Notes under the pieces: generated by a model
Database searches by the model: none
What the model was told of the DNA's origin: nothing
Seen by the model: the letters and a program-made list of their open reading frames with translations, nothing else
NCBI GenBank assembly: GCA_038251425.1
Contig: JBBSBI010000001.1
Location: 1-64,000 of the forward strand
Source: JBBRRP01 sp038251425
GTDB lineage: Bacteria > Myxococcota_A > Polyangia > Polyangiales > Polyangiaceae
Direction of reading: 5' to 3'
Length of the DNA: 64,000 nucleotides
Shown: in pieces, positions 25,358 to 34,974 of the stretch
Layout: each line of letters begins with the position of its first letter
Numbering within the stretch: the stretch's first letter is position 1
Position numbers and translations under genes: made by a program

Positions 25358-28258
25358 TTAAGGGGTTGCCGGTGCCTTCAACGCTTCCGCACGCTCCATG
25401 TGCGCCTTCGCCGCTGCCGTGTCACCAGCCGCCTGCTCAACTTCCACCAGGCGCAGCAGCACCCCCTTGATTTCAGCGGGCTCGCCCGGGCACAGGCTGG
25501 CACTTTCTAGCTCAAAAATGGCATCTTTCGTCCTTTTTGCTTTGAGTAGCAGTTCAGCGTACGCCACGTGCGTTCGGAGCCCATCGATATCTGCATAGAC
25601 AGCCGCTTCGCCGAGCCGCACGCCTTCGTCAATCTCGCCGCGCATGAGCAGCCGCTCCAACAACTTCTGATAGACTCCCGGATTGTGTTCGTCGAGCACT
25701 ACCAGCTTTCTCAAAGCGCCAAGCTCAACGTCCGCCTTGCCCATCTTCTCACCCAATTGCGCGAGCGCCCGCAACGGCTCCACTTCACTGGGATCCCACT
25801 CGTGCGCCCGCTCAAGTGCTAAAAGCGCACGCTCCCAGTCGGAACTCAACCGAAAGGCCTCGCCAAGCAACATCTGCACGTCGTAGCCGTCAAAACCCTC
25901 ACGAATCAGCGCTCCTAGGGCATCCAACACGCCCGCGCCATCCTTCGCTTGGACGAGGGCACGGGCTCTTAAGAAACGCAGGTCCGGATCCTTGGGATGC
26001 CGTTTCAAAGCGTTCAACAAAGCACTTTGAGATTCTGCTTCTCGATTCTGACGCTGCAGAAGCAGAACCCAGCGCGCCTGGTTCTTGGCATCTTCGGGGT
26101 GCTGGGTGGCCAACGCTAAAGCGTGTTCTGGTGAACCCGTTCGCCGCACGGGCACAAACTGTTGCCGGTAGCGCTCTAAGCGGATCTTCAAGAACTCAAG
26201 AAACTCTCGATTGAGCGCCTCGGGGGATTCACCCAGCACGTCCTTCAGCACTGCCGGAGTCTGCTTGCCCTGGCCCCAAGCGCTGAGCATTTTAGGAAAC
26301 ACGCCACGCCCGAATTTTCCGGCCAAAAACTGGATAATCTCGGTGGACGCGTAATAGGCCGTCGCCACATCCTCCATGGCTTCCACACGCGTGAAAGCCT
26401 GATTCATCGCCTGAATCTCAGGCAGCTTTCGTTCCCGAAGTGCCTCAACTAGATCTGGATCCTGTTCGCGCGCCCACTCCTTACGTTCACTCAAGGTCTC
26501 AAACTCAGCCAAGCCTTCGGTGAACCAACGTGGCACTCGGCTGCGCGACAGTTGAATGTGAAACACGTGAGCGAGCTCGTGCCACACCGTCATTCCCAAG
26601 TTAAACTTCTCTTCGCCTGGGCTCATCGCTGCTAGCGTTCGCCCAAAACACACACCTTGAATCGCAGTTTCTGGCAACCCACTCGTACGCACCGCAAAGC
26701 TCTGACGGCTGGAATAAAGCTCGATCCCGAGTGGCCCCGTGGGTGTGAAACCGTAGGATTGCTTCATCTTCTCGTAAGCCCGGCTCAGGAGCTGCGGTAC
26801 GTAGCGTTCCAAAAGAGCTCTCTGCGCCTTCGGGTATCGGAAACGAAACGGACCTGAATCAACGCTGACGTAGTTCTTTGGGATCTCATGCTCGAAGAGA
26901 TCGAGCGTGTTGTAGACCCGCACATTGTACGGATCGGCGTCGAAGGCGTGGCGCAAGGCCGCTAGGCCCGCCACATCATTGCCGCCACGAATGAGGTTCA
27001 AGCCGAGTTGCGCACGGGCCTTGCCGTTGTCAGGATCGATCTGCAGCGCCTCACGCATCATGACGACGATTTCGTCGTAGCGATGCTCCCACTCCGCGAA
27101 ATCTGCGATAATCGTATATAGCCGAGAATATTCGGGATTTTGGCGTAGCACCCGTGCTTTGGCCGACTCGAATCCCGGAATATCCTCACTCAAATAACGC
27201 GCGGTGGCGTGAAGGCTCAAGAGCTCCAGATCGTTCGGGTTGTGGCTGAGCCCAACACTCAGCAGTCGTTCGGCTTCCGCCAAGTGAGACTCCCGAAGCG
27301 CAACACCAGCCAGCACCGCGTAGGCTGCCGTTAATCTAGTATTCACAGAGAGTGCCTTCTTTGCGAGGCGCTCAGCTTCATCAAAATCGAACGCTTGATC
27401 CAGACGCACCCGGGCCATCCAGGTGTTCGCCACTGGATTATTGGGCGCCCGTGCGAGCACCTCATCCAGCACCTCCTCGGCGTGACCTGGATCGTACTTA
27501 TCGAGAAAAAGCTCTGCTCGCCAGAAACGCACCGGTTCCGAAAACGGCAGCACCCGTTCGGCCTGATTGAAGGCGTCATTCGCGTCTTTTGCGCTGGAAA
27601 GCAGGTAGCTCGCGCGCCCCACGGACGCTAACCCTAGGCCATCTTCTTCGGTGATGCGGTCATCGTTGTAATCCTCAATCAAGCTCATTAAGGCCGCTTC
27701 GCCCTCTGTACGCTTGCCTTGCTCCAAGCGCAGCTCGCCAAGCAACAACCGAGCTTCCGCGGAAACAAGCGCCGGGTGAGCGGCTGCTAACGTGGTCTCA
27801 GCTTCCACGACGCGCCCCTCTGCACGCTGTGCCTTGGCTTCGAGAATGTGGGTTTGTTCGCGGAGCGACGGGCCTTTGGGGTTGGGGGGGTCCGGAGGAA
27901 GCTTCGCGTTGGCTAGCTCCGCCCGCAGGCTTCGGGCCAATTGCTGCGCTGCTTCGGTGTCCCCGAGCATGAGTTCGGTCTGAATCAAACCGAGGCTCGC
28001 CTCGGCTCTCGCCTCCGCAGATTTTGCCTGAGAAATTGCCTCTTTGAAGAGTCGTGTGGCGGCGCCGTAGTCGCTAGTAGAAAAAGCATCCCAGGCTCGC
28101 GTCAGCGTGCTCTTCGGCGCTGCTGCTTTCGTCGGCGATCCCTTCGTTGGAGTCTTCGGTCGGTTCGGTGGCGCTCCTGTTCCGTGAGTGCACGCCAACG
28201 CTAAAAATAGACCCGCACAGGCTAGGTAGCTGTGCGTGCGAGCCCGAAACTCCACCAC
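25358..28258 (-). CDS. TPR lipoprotein with peptidase MA-like metallopeptidase domain
   Basis: The 966-aa product starts at GTG 28258 with a signal ending LFLALACTHG, a lipobox, so it is probably anchored on the periplasmic side. It is mostly tetratricopeptide repeats (alanine-rich helix pairs through residues 50-470 and 700-960). These flank a central gluzincin domain with TVWHELAHVFH near residue 560 and the downstream PRWFTEGLAEFE glutamate motif. TPRs usually bind protein partners and could present substrates. It is last in the operon with rph, one base after the preceding small gene. Related in its catalytic motif to the protein at 14112-15350. Confidence 0.85.
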   Translation of the reverse strand: MVEFRARTHSYLACAGLFLALACTHGTGAPPNRPKTPTKGSPTKAAAPKSTLTRAWDAFSTSDYGAATRLFKEAISQAKSAEARAEASLGLIQTELMLGDTEAAQQLARSLRAELANAKLPPDPPNPKGPSLREQTHILEAKAQRAEGRVVEAETTLAAAHPALVSAEARLLLGELRLEQGKRTEGEAALMSLIEDYNDDRITEEDGLGLASVGRASYLLSSAKDANDAFNQAERVLPFSEPVRFWRAELFLDKYDPGHAEEVLDEVLARAPNNPVANTWMARVRLDQAFDFDEAERLAKKALSVNTRLTAAYAVLAGVALRESHLAEAERLLSVGLSHNPNDLELLSLHATARYLSEDIPGFESAKARVLRQNPEYSRLYTIIADFAEWEHRYDEIVVMMREALQIDPDNGKARAQLGLNLIRGGNDVAGLAALRHAFDADPYNVRVYNTLDLFEHEIPKNYVSVDSGPFRFRYPKAQRALLERYVPQLLSRAYEKMKQSYGFTPTGPLGIELYSSRQSFAVRTSGLPETAIQGVCFGRTLAAMSPGEEKFNLGMTVWHELAHVFHIQLSRSRVPRWFTEGLAEFETLSERKEWAREQDPDLVEALRERKLPEIQAMNQAFTRVEAMEDVATAYYASTEIIQFLAGKFGRGVFPKMLSAWGQGKQTPAVLKDVLGESPEALNREFLEFLKIRLERYRQQFVPVRRTGSPEHALALATQHPEDAKNQARWVLLLQRQNREAESQSALLNALKRHPKDPDLRFLRARALVQAKDGAGVLDALGALIREGFDGYDVQMLLGEAFRLSSDWERALLALERAHEWDPSEVEPLRALAQLGEKMGKADVELGALRKLVVLDEHNPGVYQKLLERLLMRGEIDEGVRLGEAAVYADIDGLRTHVAYAELLLKAKRTKDAIFELESASLCPGEPAEIKGVLLRLVEVEQAAGDTAAAKAHMERAEALKAPATP

Positions 28259-28259
28259 T

Positions 28260-28556
28260 TCAAGTCGCCTCCGTGCCCTTTCGCCAGCGAGTCAACCGGC
28301 GCGGCCACGGTGTGCCCATTCCACGCTGACGCCAAGTGGTGCGCAGCAGACTTTGCGTGAGCTCCAGCATCCAAGCTGGGGCCGACTCCCCCTTCCAATC
28401 CGCGTGCGTGACCTTGCCCTCGGCGCTCACGCTGACCGAGCTCTGAAATCCGCGCTCACCCTCAAAAAACTCGCCAGAATAGCTCGCACCCGAGCCTTCC
28501 TCCTGCACCAACAAAAGCTCAACTCGCCCCCCAAAACTTGAGGCCAGCTGACTCAT
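28260..28556 (-). CDS. Small hypothetical protein between rph and the TPR peptidase
   Basis: The ATG at 28556 overlaps the rph stop (ATGA), and its own TGA is one base before the next GTG start, so three genes are tightly coupled. The 98-aa product begins MSQLASSFGGRVELLLVQEEG and ends with an Arg/Trp-rich segment (RTTWRQRGMGTPWPRRLTRW). No family is recognised and there is no signal peptide or membrane span. A longer frame from 28631 runs into rph and is less likely. Confidence 0.62.
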   Translation of the reverse strand: MSQLASSFGGRVELLLVQEEGSGASYSGEFFEGERGFQSSVSVSAEGKVTHADWKGESAPAWMLELTQSLLRTTWRQRGMGTPWPRRLTRWRKGTEAT

Positions 28557-29326
28557 GAAGCTGGACGCTCCCCGAGCCAAGCCTCCAAAGAAACTCCGGC
28601 GCGCGTGAGTGCTTGGCTCTGAATCGCGCACAACTCATGAATGCCCTTCAACGCCAAATCGATCAATTGATCGACGTCGCTCCGCGGCACCGCTTCACCC
28701 TCGGCCGTGCCCTGAATTTCGACGATTGCGTCGTTGGATGTGGCCACCACATTCAAATCAACCCGCGCTTTGCTGTCCTCCGCGTAACAGAGGTCCAACG
28801 CCAAGTCACCGTGGACGTGACCTGCGCTGATCGCCGCGACTTGATCCCGCAACACGCCTTTACCCAGCTTTCCATCACGTTTTTTTACTTTGTCGAGCGC
28901 TAGCACGAGTGCAATCCAACCCGCGGTGATGGAAGCGGTGCGTGTTCCTCCGTCTGCTTCGAGCACATCGCAATCGATCACCAAGCTGCGTTCGCCGAGC
29001 TTGCTGAGATTGACGGCCGCCCGCAGGGAACGCCCAATCAGACGCTCGATCTCGCGACTGCGACCACCCATCGGCCTCTCTCTGCCGTCGCGGCGTTCGC
29101 GGCGCACGGGATTAGAGCGTGGGTGCATCTGATACTCGGCGGTGACCCAACCTTTGCCAGAGCCTTTCAGAAAATCCGGCACCGATTCATCCAGCGAAGC
29201 TGTAGCCAAGACCACGGTGCCTCCAGCGCGATACAGCACGGAACCTTCCGCCAAGCGTTGAAACCCAACCTCCACTTCAACCGGTCGAATCGTGTGGAGC
29301 TCGGCTCCTTCGCGACGTTTTGCCAT
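28553..29326 (-). CDS. rph: Ribonuclease PH
   Basis: A phosphorolytic 3' exoribonuclease that trims tRNA 3' ends. The 257-aa protein carries RAGGTVVLATASLDE near the N-terminus, HPRSNPVRRERRDGR with the hexamer-forming Arg cluster, SREIERLIGRSLRAAVNL, and the catalytic region VIDCDVLEADGGTRTASITAG. The later DLCYAEDSKARVDLNVV segment is also typical. ATG 29326 (MAKRREG) is the natural start. It heads a three-gene leftward operon. Confidence 0.96.
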   Translation of the reverse strand: MAKRREGAELHTIRPVEVEVGFQRLAEGSVLYRAGGTVVLATASLDESVPDFLKGSGKGWVTAEYQMHPRSNPVRRERRDGRERPMGGRSREIERLIGRSLRAAVNLSKLGERSLVIDCDVLEADGGTRTASITAGWIALVLALDKVKKRDGKLGKGVLRDQVAAISAGHVHGDLALDLCYAEDSKARVDLNVVATSNDAIVEIQGTAEGEAVPRSDVDQLIDLALKGIHELCAIQSQALTRAGVSLEAWLGERPAS

Positions 29327-29422
29327 GCGGGCTGCTCTAGCACAGCGGGCGCTTTCGGCTCACGGAGAATGCCTCGGACGGCCCATTTGAACACATCCAG
29401 CTGTGCTATGAGGCCCGGACCG

Positions 29423-30133
29423 ATGCAGCCGGAACTCGACGACAGAACCCAGCTCAAGGTTTCCGAGATTTTTGAAAGCCTGCAGGGCGAAGGCCCGCAT
29501 GCTGGAAGCCCGTGCGTGTTTTTGAGGCTGGCGGTTTGCAATCTCCGCTGCACCTGGTGCGACACGAAATACACTTGGGACTTCAAGCAGCATCGCTACG
29601 AGGATGAAGTCAAAGAACAGACCGTAGTCGAAGTGGCGAAGGTCCTAACGGATCTGGCGCCCCGGCACTTGGTGATCACCGGCGGTGAACCGCTCCTTCA
29701 GATGGCCGCGTTGGAAGAACTGCTCGGCCTGCTAGATCCAGCCGTGTTTGTCGAAGTGGAGACGAACGGAACGCTCGCTCCCAGCGCCTTTCTTGCCGAA
29801 CGTGTGCAGCATTGGAATGTCTCTCCCAAGTTGGCCAACAGTGGGGAATCCGCCGCACGGCGCCTGCGTAGCGAGCCACTTGCCGCCTTCTCCGCCCTTA
29901 AGGGCGCTTGGCTGAAGCTCGTGCTCCTCGGAGCAGCCGACTGGGATGAGGCGGCGGCTCTGCTGGCTGCAACGGCCTGGCCTAGAGAACGGGCACTCAT
30001 CATGCCCGTTGCAACAACGAGCGCCGAGCTTTCCCAGCGTGCCCCGAGCGTTGCAGCGCTAGCTGTTCAACACCAGCTTCGCTTTTCCACACGGCTGCAG
30101 TTGCTGCTCTGGGATGGCGCCCGCGGAACCTGA
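29423..30133 (+). CDS. queE: 7-carboxy-7-deazaguanine synthase (radical SAM)
   Basis: QueE converts carboxytetrahydropterin to the deazaguanine core of queuosine using a radical-SAM [4Fe-4S] cluster. The cluster motif CNLRCTWC follows the characteristic EIFESLQGEGPHAGSPCVFLR, and ITGGEPLLQ is the SAM-binding GGE motif. ATG 29423 has GAGG nine bases upstream; ATG 29408 is also in frame. The 236-aa length fits the family. No queC, queD or queF is in the window. Divergent from rph. Confidence 0.93.
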   Translation: MQPELDDRTQLKVSEIFESLQGEGPHAGSPCVFLRLAVCNLRCTWCDTKYTWDFKQHRYEDEVKEQTVVEVAKVLTDLAPRHLVITGGEPLLQMAALEELLGLLDPAVFVEVETNGTLAPSAFLAERVQHWNVSPKLANSGESAARRLRSEPLAAFSALKGAWLKLVLLGAADWDEAAALLAATAWPRERALIMPVATTSAELSQRAPSVAALAVQHQLRFSTRLQLLLWDGARGT

Positions 30134-30147
30134 TCTCAGGGCGCGCT

Positions 30148-32424
30148 TTAGGGAATATCACCCCATACAGTTAACGCCGCTCGGGTCTCGGGATCGAGCG
30201 ACCAGGCTTCTGGTTTGTCGTCCCCGTGCAAGATCTGGAAAAGCTTCTTCTCGGCCAAAAGCGTGTCGAAGGTTTGGATCCACGTCGCGCGGGCCGCGTA
30301 CGAGGCTGTGGAGAAGAGATCCTCCGTGCACGCCGGATCACTATCTAATCGGCACAAATGCGGCACTTTTCCAAACCTGCCCGCAAGCTGCCACGCCCCG
30401 GTACGTGTCATGTACGCATTCGCGCGAGTCGCCAACAGCGTCCGACCTTGTGGCGGCGCATACCCATGAACGATGGAGTAAAGGTCCAGACCTGTTGCAT
30501 GAGGGAGCGCCCCGAGCCCCAGGGCTCCGGCGATCGTGACAGCAATATCTTGGGTGGTGACGAGCGACATGTCCTCAGCGCTGACAGACCGCGCCCCCGG
30601 AAACTTGACGAGCAGCGGCACACTGAGGCGTGCTTCACTCAACTCCCCATCGGGTTCAAACGGCAGCGCAGGACGGCGTGCCGAGCCCACATCGCCCATG
30701 TAAACCAGCATGGAACTGTCGAAGAGCTCATGTTTCTTGAGAACTCCCAACAACTTCTTGGTCACCTGCAATTCGGCAGAAAATGCGGTTTTCTGGAGTG
30801 CCAGCGTGCGCTCCCAGTCCTCGTCCTTCAGCTTCCTGCCGCGCCTTCGCAGGTCTCCGATCACGATCCCGCCGCGACGTGCATCGATAGTGCCAGCGTA
30901 TTCCTTAGGTCCCAATCGCTGTGCCTCGACGCGTGTGATGTCCCAAGGCGGATGGGTGCCGCGCGTGTAGATCACCAGCAGATGGGGACGTTTTTGAACT
31001 TCAAGGCTTTCACTTTCAAGCCAGGCGATCGCTCGACTCAGCACTTCGGTCGCTGGCAAATCGAGTACCGGAGAAGCCGTGAAGTATTCATCCCAGTCCC
31101 GCCCAAACCCAAAGGCACCAAAGGTCGTGGGCACCGCGGAAACGAAAGCAGCTCGCCCACCGGCAGCCTTGAGGGCGCGGGCCAGCGTCTGGATCCTTGG
31201 CATCAATCGCGATCCAGAGTCGACGACACCATGCACCCCGGGACTCAATCCAGAGAAGAGCGAAGCCAGGACTGCTGCCGGAACGCGGCTTGGCACCCGA
31301 TAATTGGGGAAGGCCACCGCAGCGTTAGAGAACTCGCGCAATAGCGTTGCTGGCTCTCCGGTGCCCCAAGGAGGCACGTCTTCGCGAGCGATCGAGGAGG
31401 CCACGAAGACGACGACCAGATTCGTTCTCGGCACCACAGCCTTCGGCTCTTCGGCGATGATTGGATCTCCAAACACCACGCGCCCATCCTCGGCGAACGT
31501 GGCTCCCAGTTCCAATAACCCAACGCCGGAGGTCTTTCGATCGAGTGTGACTTTCAGCGGCGCATAGCTTGCGCCGTTGCCTCCATTCACCTGACGTTCC
31601 AGAAGAACTTGCGGCGGCTCCCCATCAAGCAACAGCCGCACCGCGGCCTTACCCCCACCTTTGCCCCAAAATCCTGCCGAAACGCGCAGCGTCGCTGAAC
31701 CAGAGATGCTGATCGGGCAACGCACCGCTTGCTGGCTCTTCAGTGCGAGCACCCGGTGTGGCACACCACCCAGTGCGACCTCAGAAACGACATCACCGAA
31801 GGTTGGCGGATAGCTCCCGGGCGCGTCCTTCGCTCGCATCCGTATCCAATCCAGCTCACCGTACGCCGCTCCAGACTCACGCTGACCACCCAGGAAACGA
31901 ACTTCAAGGCTGTGCAGACCGATTTTCAACTCGGAAGAAACCGGCAGCGAGACCACCTTGCTCACTCCCTTCTCCAGCCGCGACACACCCAGGCGTTTCC
32001 CGTCGATCTGGATCGCGAGATTCTTTGCGCCTGCGCCGTAAGCTCTTGTCTCCACGCGCAAATCCGACTGCGGCTCGGTCACCCAAAAAGCGAATTTTGC
32101 CCCGGGCGCCATGAACTGCCCGAAGCTCTCGCCGCCCCGTTCTACCGAGCGAATGTCTTCGAAGGGCCCCAAGCTAAAACCGCGACGCCAATCGGTGCCA
32201 TCGAACCCCAAATCCAACACCATTCCGTCATCGCGAAGCTCGCAGCGCCCAAGCTGGGAAATCAGATCCACCTCCTCGCGCCGTGGCTCCACCGCGTTAG
32301 GCAAAGCTTGGACAGCCTTCCCTCCGACAGGCTCGCTCTTCTCCAACTCCCCACGCGGCTTGCAGCTCGATGGCAACACCGAGAGCACCACGAGCAGCCA
32401 TCGAGCGGGAAAGCGTCGCAACAT
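30148..32424 (-). CDS. Sulfatase/alkaline-phosphatase-superfamily-like lipoprotein, probably non-catalytic
   Basis: ATG 32424 gives MLRRFPARWLLVVLSVLPSSC, a lipoprotein signal. The first half is beta-rich (possible carbohydrate-binding modules). From about residue 390 there is a sulfatase-like fold: VFVASSIARED in the first-strand position, VPSRVPAAVLASLFSGLSPGVHGV matching the usual active-site helix region, and VYMGDVGSARR near where a DHG motif is normally found. In active sulfatases the first strand carries the metal-binding Asp and the motif reads C/S-x-P-S-R; here that position is Arg and the Asp-His pair is altered. Binding or structural roles are more likely. 101 bases after add. Confidence 0.75.
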   Translation of the reverse strand: MLRRFPARWLLVVLSVLPSSCKPRGELEKSEPVGGKAVQALPNAVEPRREEVDLISQLGRCELRDDGMVLDLGFDGTDWRRGFSLGPFEDIRSVERGGESFGQFMAPGAKFAFWVTEPQSDLRVETRAYGAGAKNLAIQIDGKRLGVSRLEKGVSKVVSLPVSSELKIGLHSLEVRFLGGQRESGAAYGELDWIRMRAKDAPGSYPPTFGDVVSEVALGGVPHRVLALKSQQAVRCPISISGSATLRVSAGFWGKGGGKAAVRLLLDGEPPQVLLERQVNGGNGASYAPLKVTLDRKTSGVGLLELGATFAEDGRVVFGDPIIAEEPKAVVPRTNLVVVFVASSIAREDVPPWGTGEPATLLREFSNAAVAFPNYRVPSRVPAAVLASLFSGLSPGVHGVVDSGSRLMPRIQTLARALKAAGGRAAFVSAVPTTFGAFGFGRDWDEYFTASPVLDLPATEVLSRAIAWLESESLEVQKRPHLLVIYTRGTHPPWDITRVEAQRLGPKEYAGTIDARRGGIVIGDLRRRGRKLKDEDWERTLALQKTAFSAELQVTKKLLGVLKKHELFDSSMLVYMGDVGSARRPALPFEPDGELSEARLSVPLLVKFPGARSVSAEDMSLVTTQDIAVTIAGALGLGALPHATGLDLYSIVHGYAPPQGRTLLATRANAYMTRTGAWQLAGRFGKVPHLCRLDSDPACTEDLFSTASYAARATWIQTFDTLLAEKKLFQILHGDDKPEAWSLDPETRAALTVWGDIP

Positions 32425-32525
32425 CGCCCCCGGCCTTAGCCCAGAATCGCGGACAAAGCAGGCGTCGATTGTCCGCGTCAGGTGCGTGGCTTCACGACTA
32501 CCAAGCCGACGATGATCGTTTCTGC

Positions 32526-33662
32526 TTATTGCGGCGTCGTTTCCGGTGCGCTTGAGAGCTCCCCCCGAACCAAACGCCCATCCGAATCGTAACACGCGAG
32601 CTCCAGGCCGACACGCCGCAGCACCGCTTGCTTCTCATGAAAAGGCTGAAAACTCGACTTGAAGCCCGCCAAAATCATGCTTTTGATGTCCTCAAACGGC
32701 ATGCCCATGCGCGTGTGCGCTAGCCACAATTCCTTGGAGACGGTGGTGTCGGTGATCAATCGATTGTCCGTGTTCACGGTGACGCGCAGACCAAGATCGA
32801 AGTAAAACTTGAGCGGGTGACTCGCAAGATCGCGCACGGCTCCCGTCTGCACATTGCTGGAAGGGCAGCATTCTAGCGGGATGCGGTGATCATTGATGTA
32901 GTGCAGCAGATCTCCGTTTTCGCGCAGGCGACAACCGTGCCCGATACGATGTGCTCCGCAAACGTGAATAGCTTGAGCGATCGATTCGGGTCCGTACGCT
33001 TCGCCCGCGTGAATCGTGCAATTGATGTTGTTGTCGCGCACCAGCTGGAACGCCTCTTTGTGATGCTTGGCGGGGTTGTCGGCTTCTGCGCCAGCAAGGT
33101 CGAAACCCACCACACCACGCCCCTTGTAGGCCACCGCCAATTCGGCCATCTCATACGAGGATTCGGGCGAAATATTGCGGATCCCGCAGATGATCACGTT
33201 CGCTTTGATGCCGTACGTTTCGCGCGCTCGGCGCAAGCCCGAAAGCACCGCTTCCACAACTTTGGTGAGCTTCAGGCCGCGCTCGGTGTGCAGCATCGGC
33301 GCGTAACGCACTTCCATGTAGCGAACATTCTCGCGGTGCGCATCTTCCGCGAGTTCAAATGCGATACGCTCCAACGACGCTTCTGTCTGCATCACACGGA
33401 GGGTGATGTTGAAGCCACGTAAATACTCAACGAGTGACCCACAATTTTTCCCCGCCCCGATCGCTTCGCGCAAGCCTTCGACGTCGAAAGAGGGCAATTC
33501 CACATTCTCTTGGCGTGCGAGCTCAATGATGGTTTCGACGCGCAGCGAGCCGTCTAAATGCACGTGCAGATCCGCCTTCGGCAACGCTTCGAACACTTCA
33601 AACGGGACCCGTTCAAAAGAGGCTGGATGGGACGCGGCAGAGCTGGTTCGTGGGGAGGCCAT
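32526..33662 (-). CDS. add: Adenosine deaminase
   Basis: Hydrolytic deamination of adenosine to inosine in purine salvage. The 378-aa protein shows all zinc and catalytic motifs of the family: HVHLDGSL near residue 33, HAGEAYGP, HRIGHGCRL, and VTVNTDNRLITDT. ATG 33662 is the natural start; the first 20 residues are a polar, variable extension. It lies between the VKOR-DsbA gene and the sulfatase-like gene on the same strand. Confidence 0.96.
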   Translation of the reverse strand: MASPRTSSAASHPASFERVPFEVFEALPKADLHVHLDGSLRVETIIELARQENVELPSFDVEGLREAIGAGKNCGSLVEYLRGFNITLRVMQTEASLERIAFELAEDAHRENVRYMEVRYAPMLHTERGLKLTKVVEAVLSGLRRARETYGIKANVIICGIRNISPESSYEMAELAVAYKGRGVVGFDLAGAEADNPAKHHKEAFQLVRDNNINCTIHAGEAYGPESIAQAIHVCGAHRIGHGCRLRENGDLLHYINDHRIPLECCPSSNVQTGAVRDLASHPLKFYFDLGLRVTVNTDNRLITDTTVSKELWLAHTRMGMPFEDIKSMILAGFKSSFQPFHEKQAVLRRVGLELACYDSDGRLVRGELSSAPETTPQ

Positions 33663-33742
33663 CGATCCAGGGTAGCGCGCCCCGGGGCCTTGCGCCGCTC
33701 CAACATCGAGCCCGCGACACGCTTCAATAGCCGTCCGCTCTG

Positions 33743-34867
33743 CTACGCCTTTCTTCGCCCCAGAAACGCAATTGCTAGCAGCGAGAGCAGTGAAATGGCG
33801 GAAAACTCAGCCGGCGAGAGCCCCTGACTGCCCTCGCCGAGTTCCGCGCGCCGGATCGCGTCTTCGTAGAGTTCAAGCGACGCCACACCCGAGTTTTGCC
33901 AGGCCCCAATGTAGGTGCTCGGCAAGCCCTGCAACTTTGCCTTATCGAAGAGATCTCGGGTGGCCTCTAGCTTTGCGGCCGCTGCTTTGCCCGCCACACA
34001 GGCATCGAAGGCCCCGGCATTCATTCCCAAGCTAACGGCACGTGCCTTGATAGCCGCAGCCGAAAGATCCTCCGTCGTGAACAGGAAGTCAGAGAATGCC
34101 TCCGCCACAGAATCCTCGACGCAAAGCGCGGAAAGTGCGGCATATTTGGCGTGTGGGTGCTGGGCGAGCGCGATCGGGCGCCGCACAATCACAACCTTTC
34201 CACCGGCCTGTTTGACAAGCGGCGCGAGAACTTCATGCAAGTGCCGACAGTGCGGGCACTCGAAATCCACGAACTCTACAATCGTCACCTTGCCAGGCAC
34301 GTAGAGCGCAGCAATCTCGGGCGGCACGGGCGGCTGCAGCTTCACTTTAGGCCACGCGAGCGGCACCACCGAGAGCATGATCGCCAACAGGCACTGGGCC
34401 CAAGCCGCGAGCCGATATCCCCGAAAGCTCGACTCCAACTGAACGGCATCCGGTGAAAAATAGAGACCAAGCACCACCCCCGCCGCGAGCACGGCGCTGA
34501 AATCGGCGACCAAGCACCAAACGCAAAACCTGTGAATCACGAACGCTTGCACGGCGATCAGGGCAAGCCCGACGAGACCGCCGAACACCGCCACCGGAGC
34601 CACGAAACGTCGCCGCTTTTCGGCGTTGTTGATGAGCGTGCCAGCGAACAAGAGAGCGAAGCCAAGCAGCCCCAAGCTGGGCAAGGGCACCTTCACGCCC
34701 GAAACCGCGAGGTAGCCAAAGCCGCTTTGCCGAACGGCCGCGCACCCCGAATTCTCGGCGCAATACGTCGCCACGTCGTTCACGTAGTCTGCCGTGAGCA
34801 CAGCGCTGGCAACGAGCGCACCGAGCGCCAACAGCCGAACCCAAAGCCAACCCTGTCGAGCTAACAC
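33743..34867 (-). CDS. VKOR-DsbA fusion: periplasmic disulfide-bond-forming protein
   Basis: The N-terminal half is a vitamin K epoxide reductase homologue: four or five membrane helices, loop cysteines in YCAENSGC and the redox pair CVWC at the end of a helix. The C-terminal half is a thioredoxin-fold DsbA-like domain with FVDFECPHC as its active site and GLPSTYIG as the cis-Pro loop. Fused VKOR-DsbA proteins let quinone directly reoxidise the thiol oxidase. Unusually, a further short hydrophobic helix ending in GRRKA (PAEFSAISLLSLLAIAFLGRRKA) follows. GTG 34867 is preferred over TTG 34873. Many Cys-containing exported proteins in the window could be clients. Confidence 0.92.
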   Translation of the reverse strand: MLARQGWLWVRLLALGALVASAVLTADYVNDVATYCAENSGCAAVRQSGFGYLAVSGVKVPLPSLGLLGFALLFAGTLINNAEKRRRFVAPVAVFGGLVGLALIAVQAFVIHRFCVWCLVADFSAVLAAGVVLGLYFSPDAVQLESSFRGYRLAAWAQCLLAIMLSVVPLAWPKVKLQPPVPPEIAALYVPGKVTIVEFVDFECPHCRHLHEVLAPLVKQAGGKVVIVRRPIALAQHPHAKYAALSALCVEDSVAEAFSDFLFTTEDLSAAAIKARAVSLGMNAGAFDACVAGKAAAAKLEATRDLFDKAKLQGLPSTYIGAWQNSGVASLELYEDAIRRAELGEGSQGLSPAEFSAISLLSLLAIAFLGRRKA

Positions 34868-34974
34868 AGGCAACTGGCGTAGCAGATTTTTGGACTCCGA
34901 ACCGCGTGCCCTTTCGTCTTAAAGGGCTATCCGAACGGCAAACGGTGGCTTTGCTCAACCATTCGCGCTAGAAC

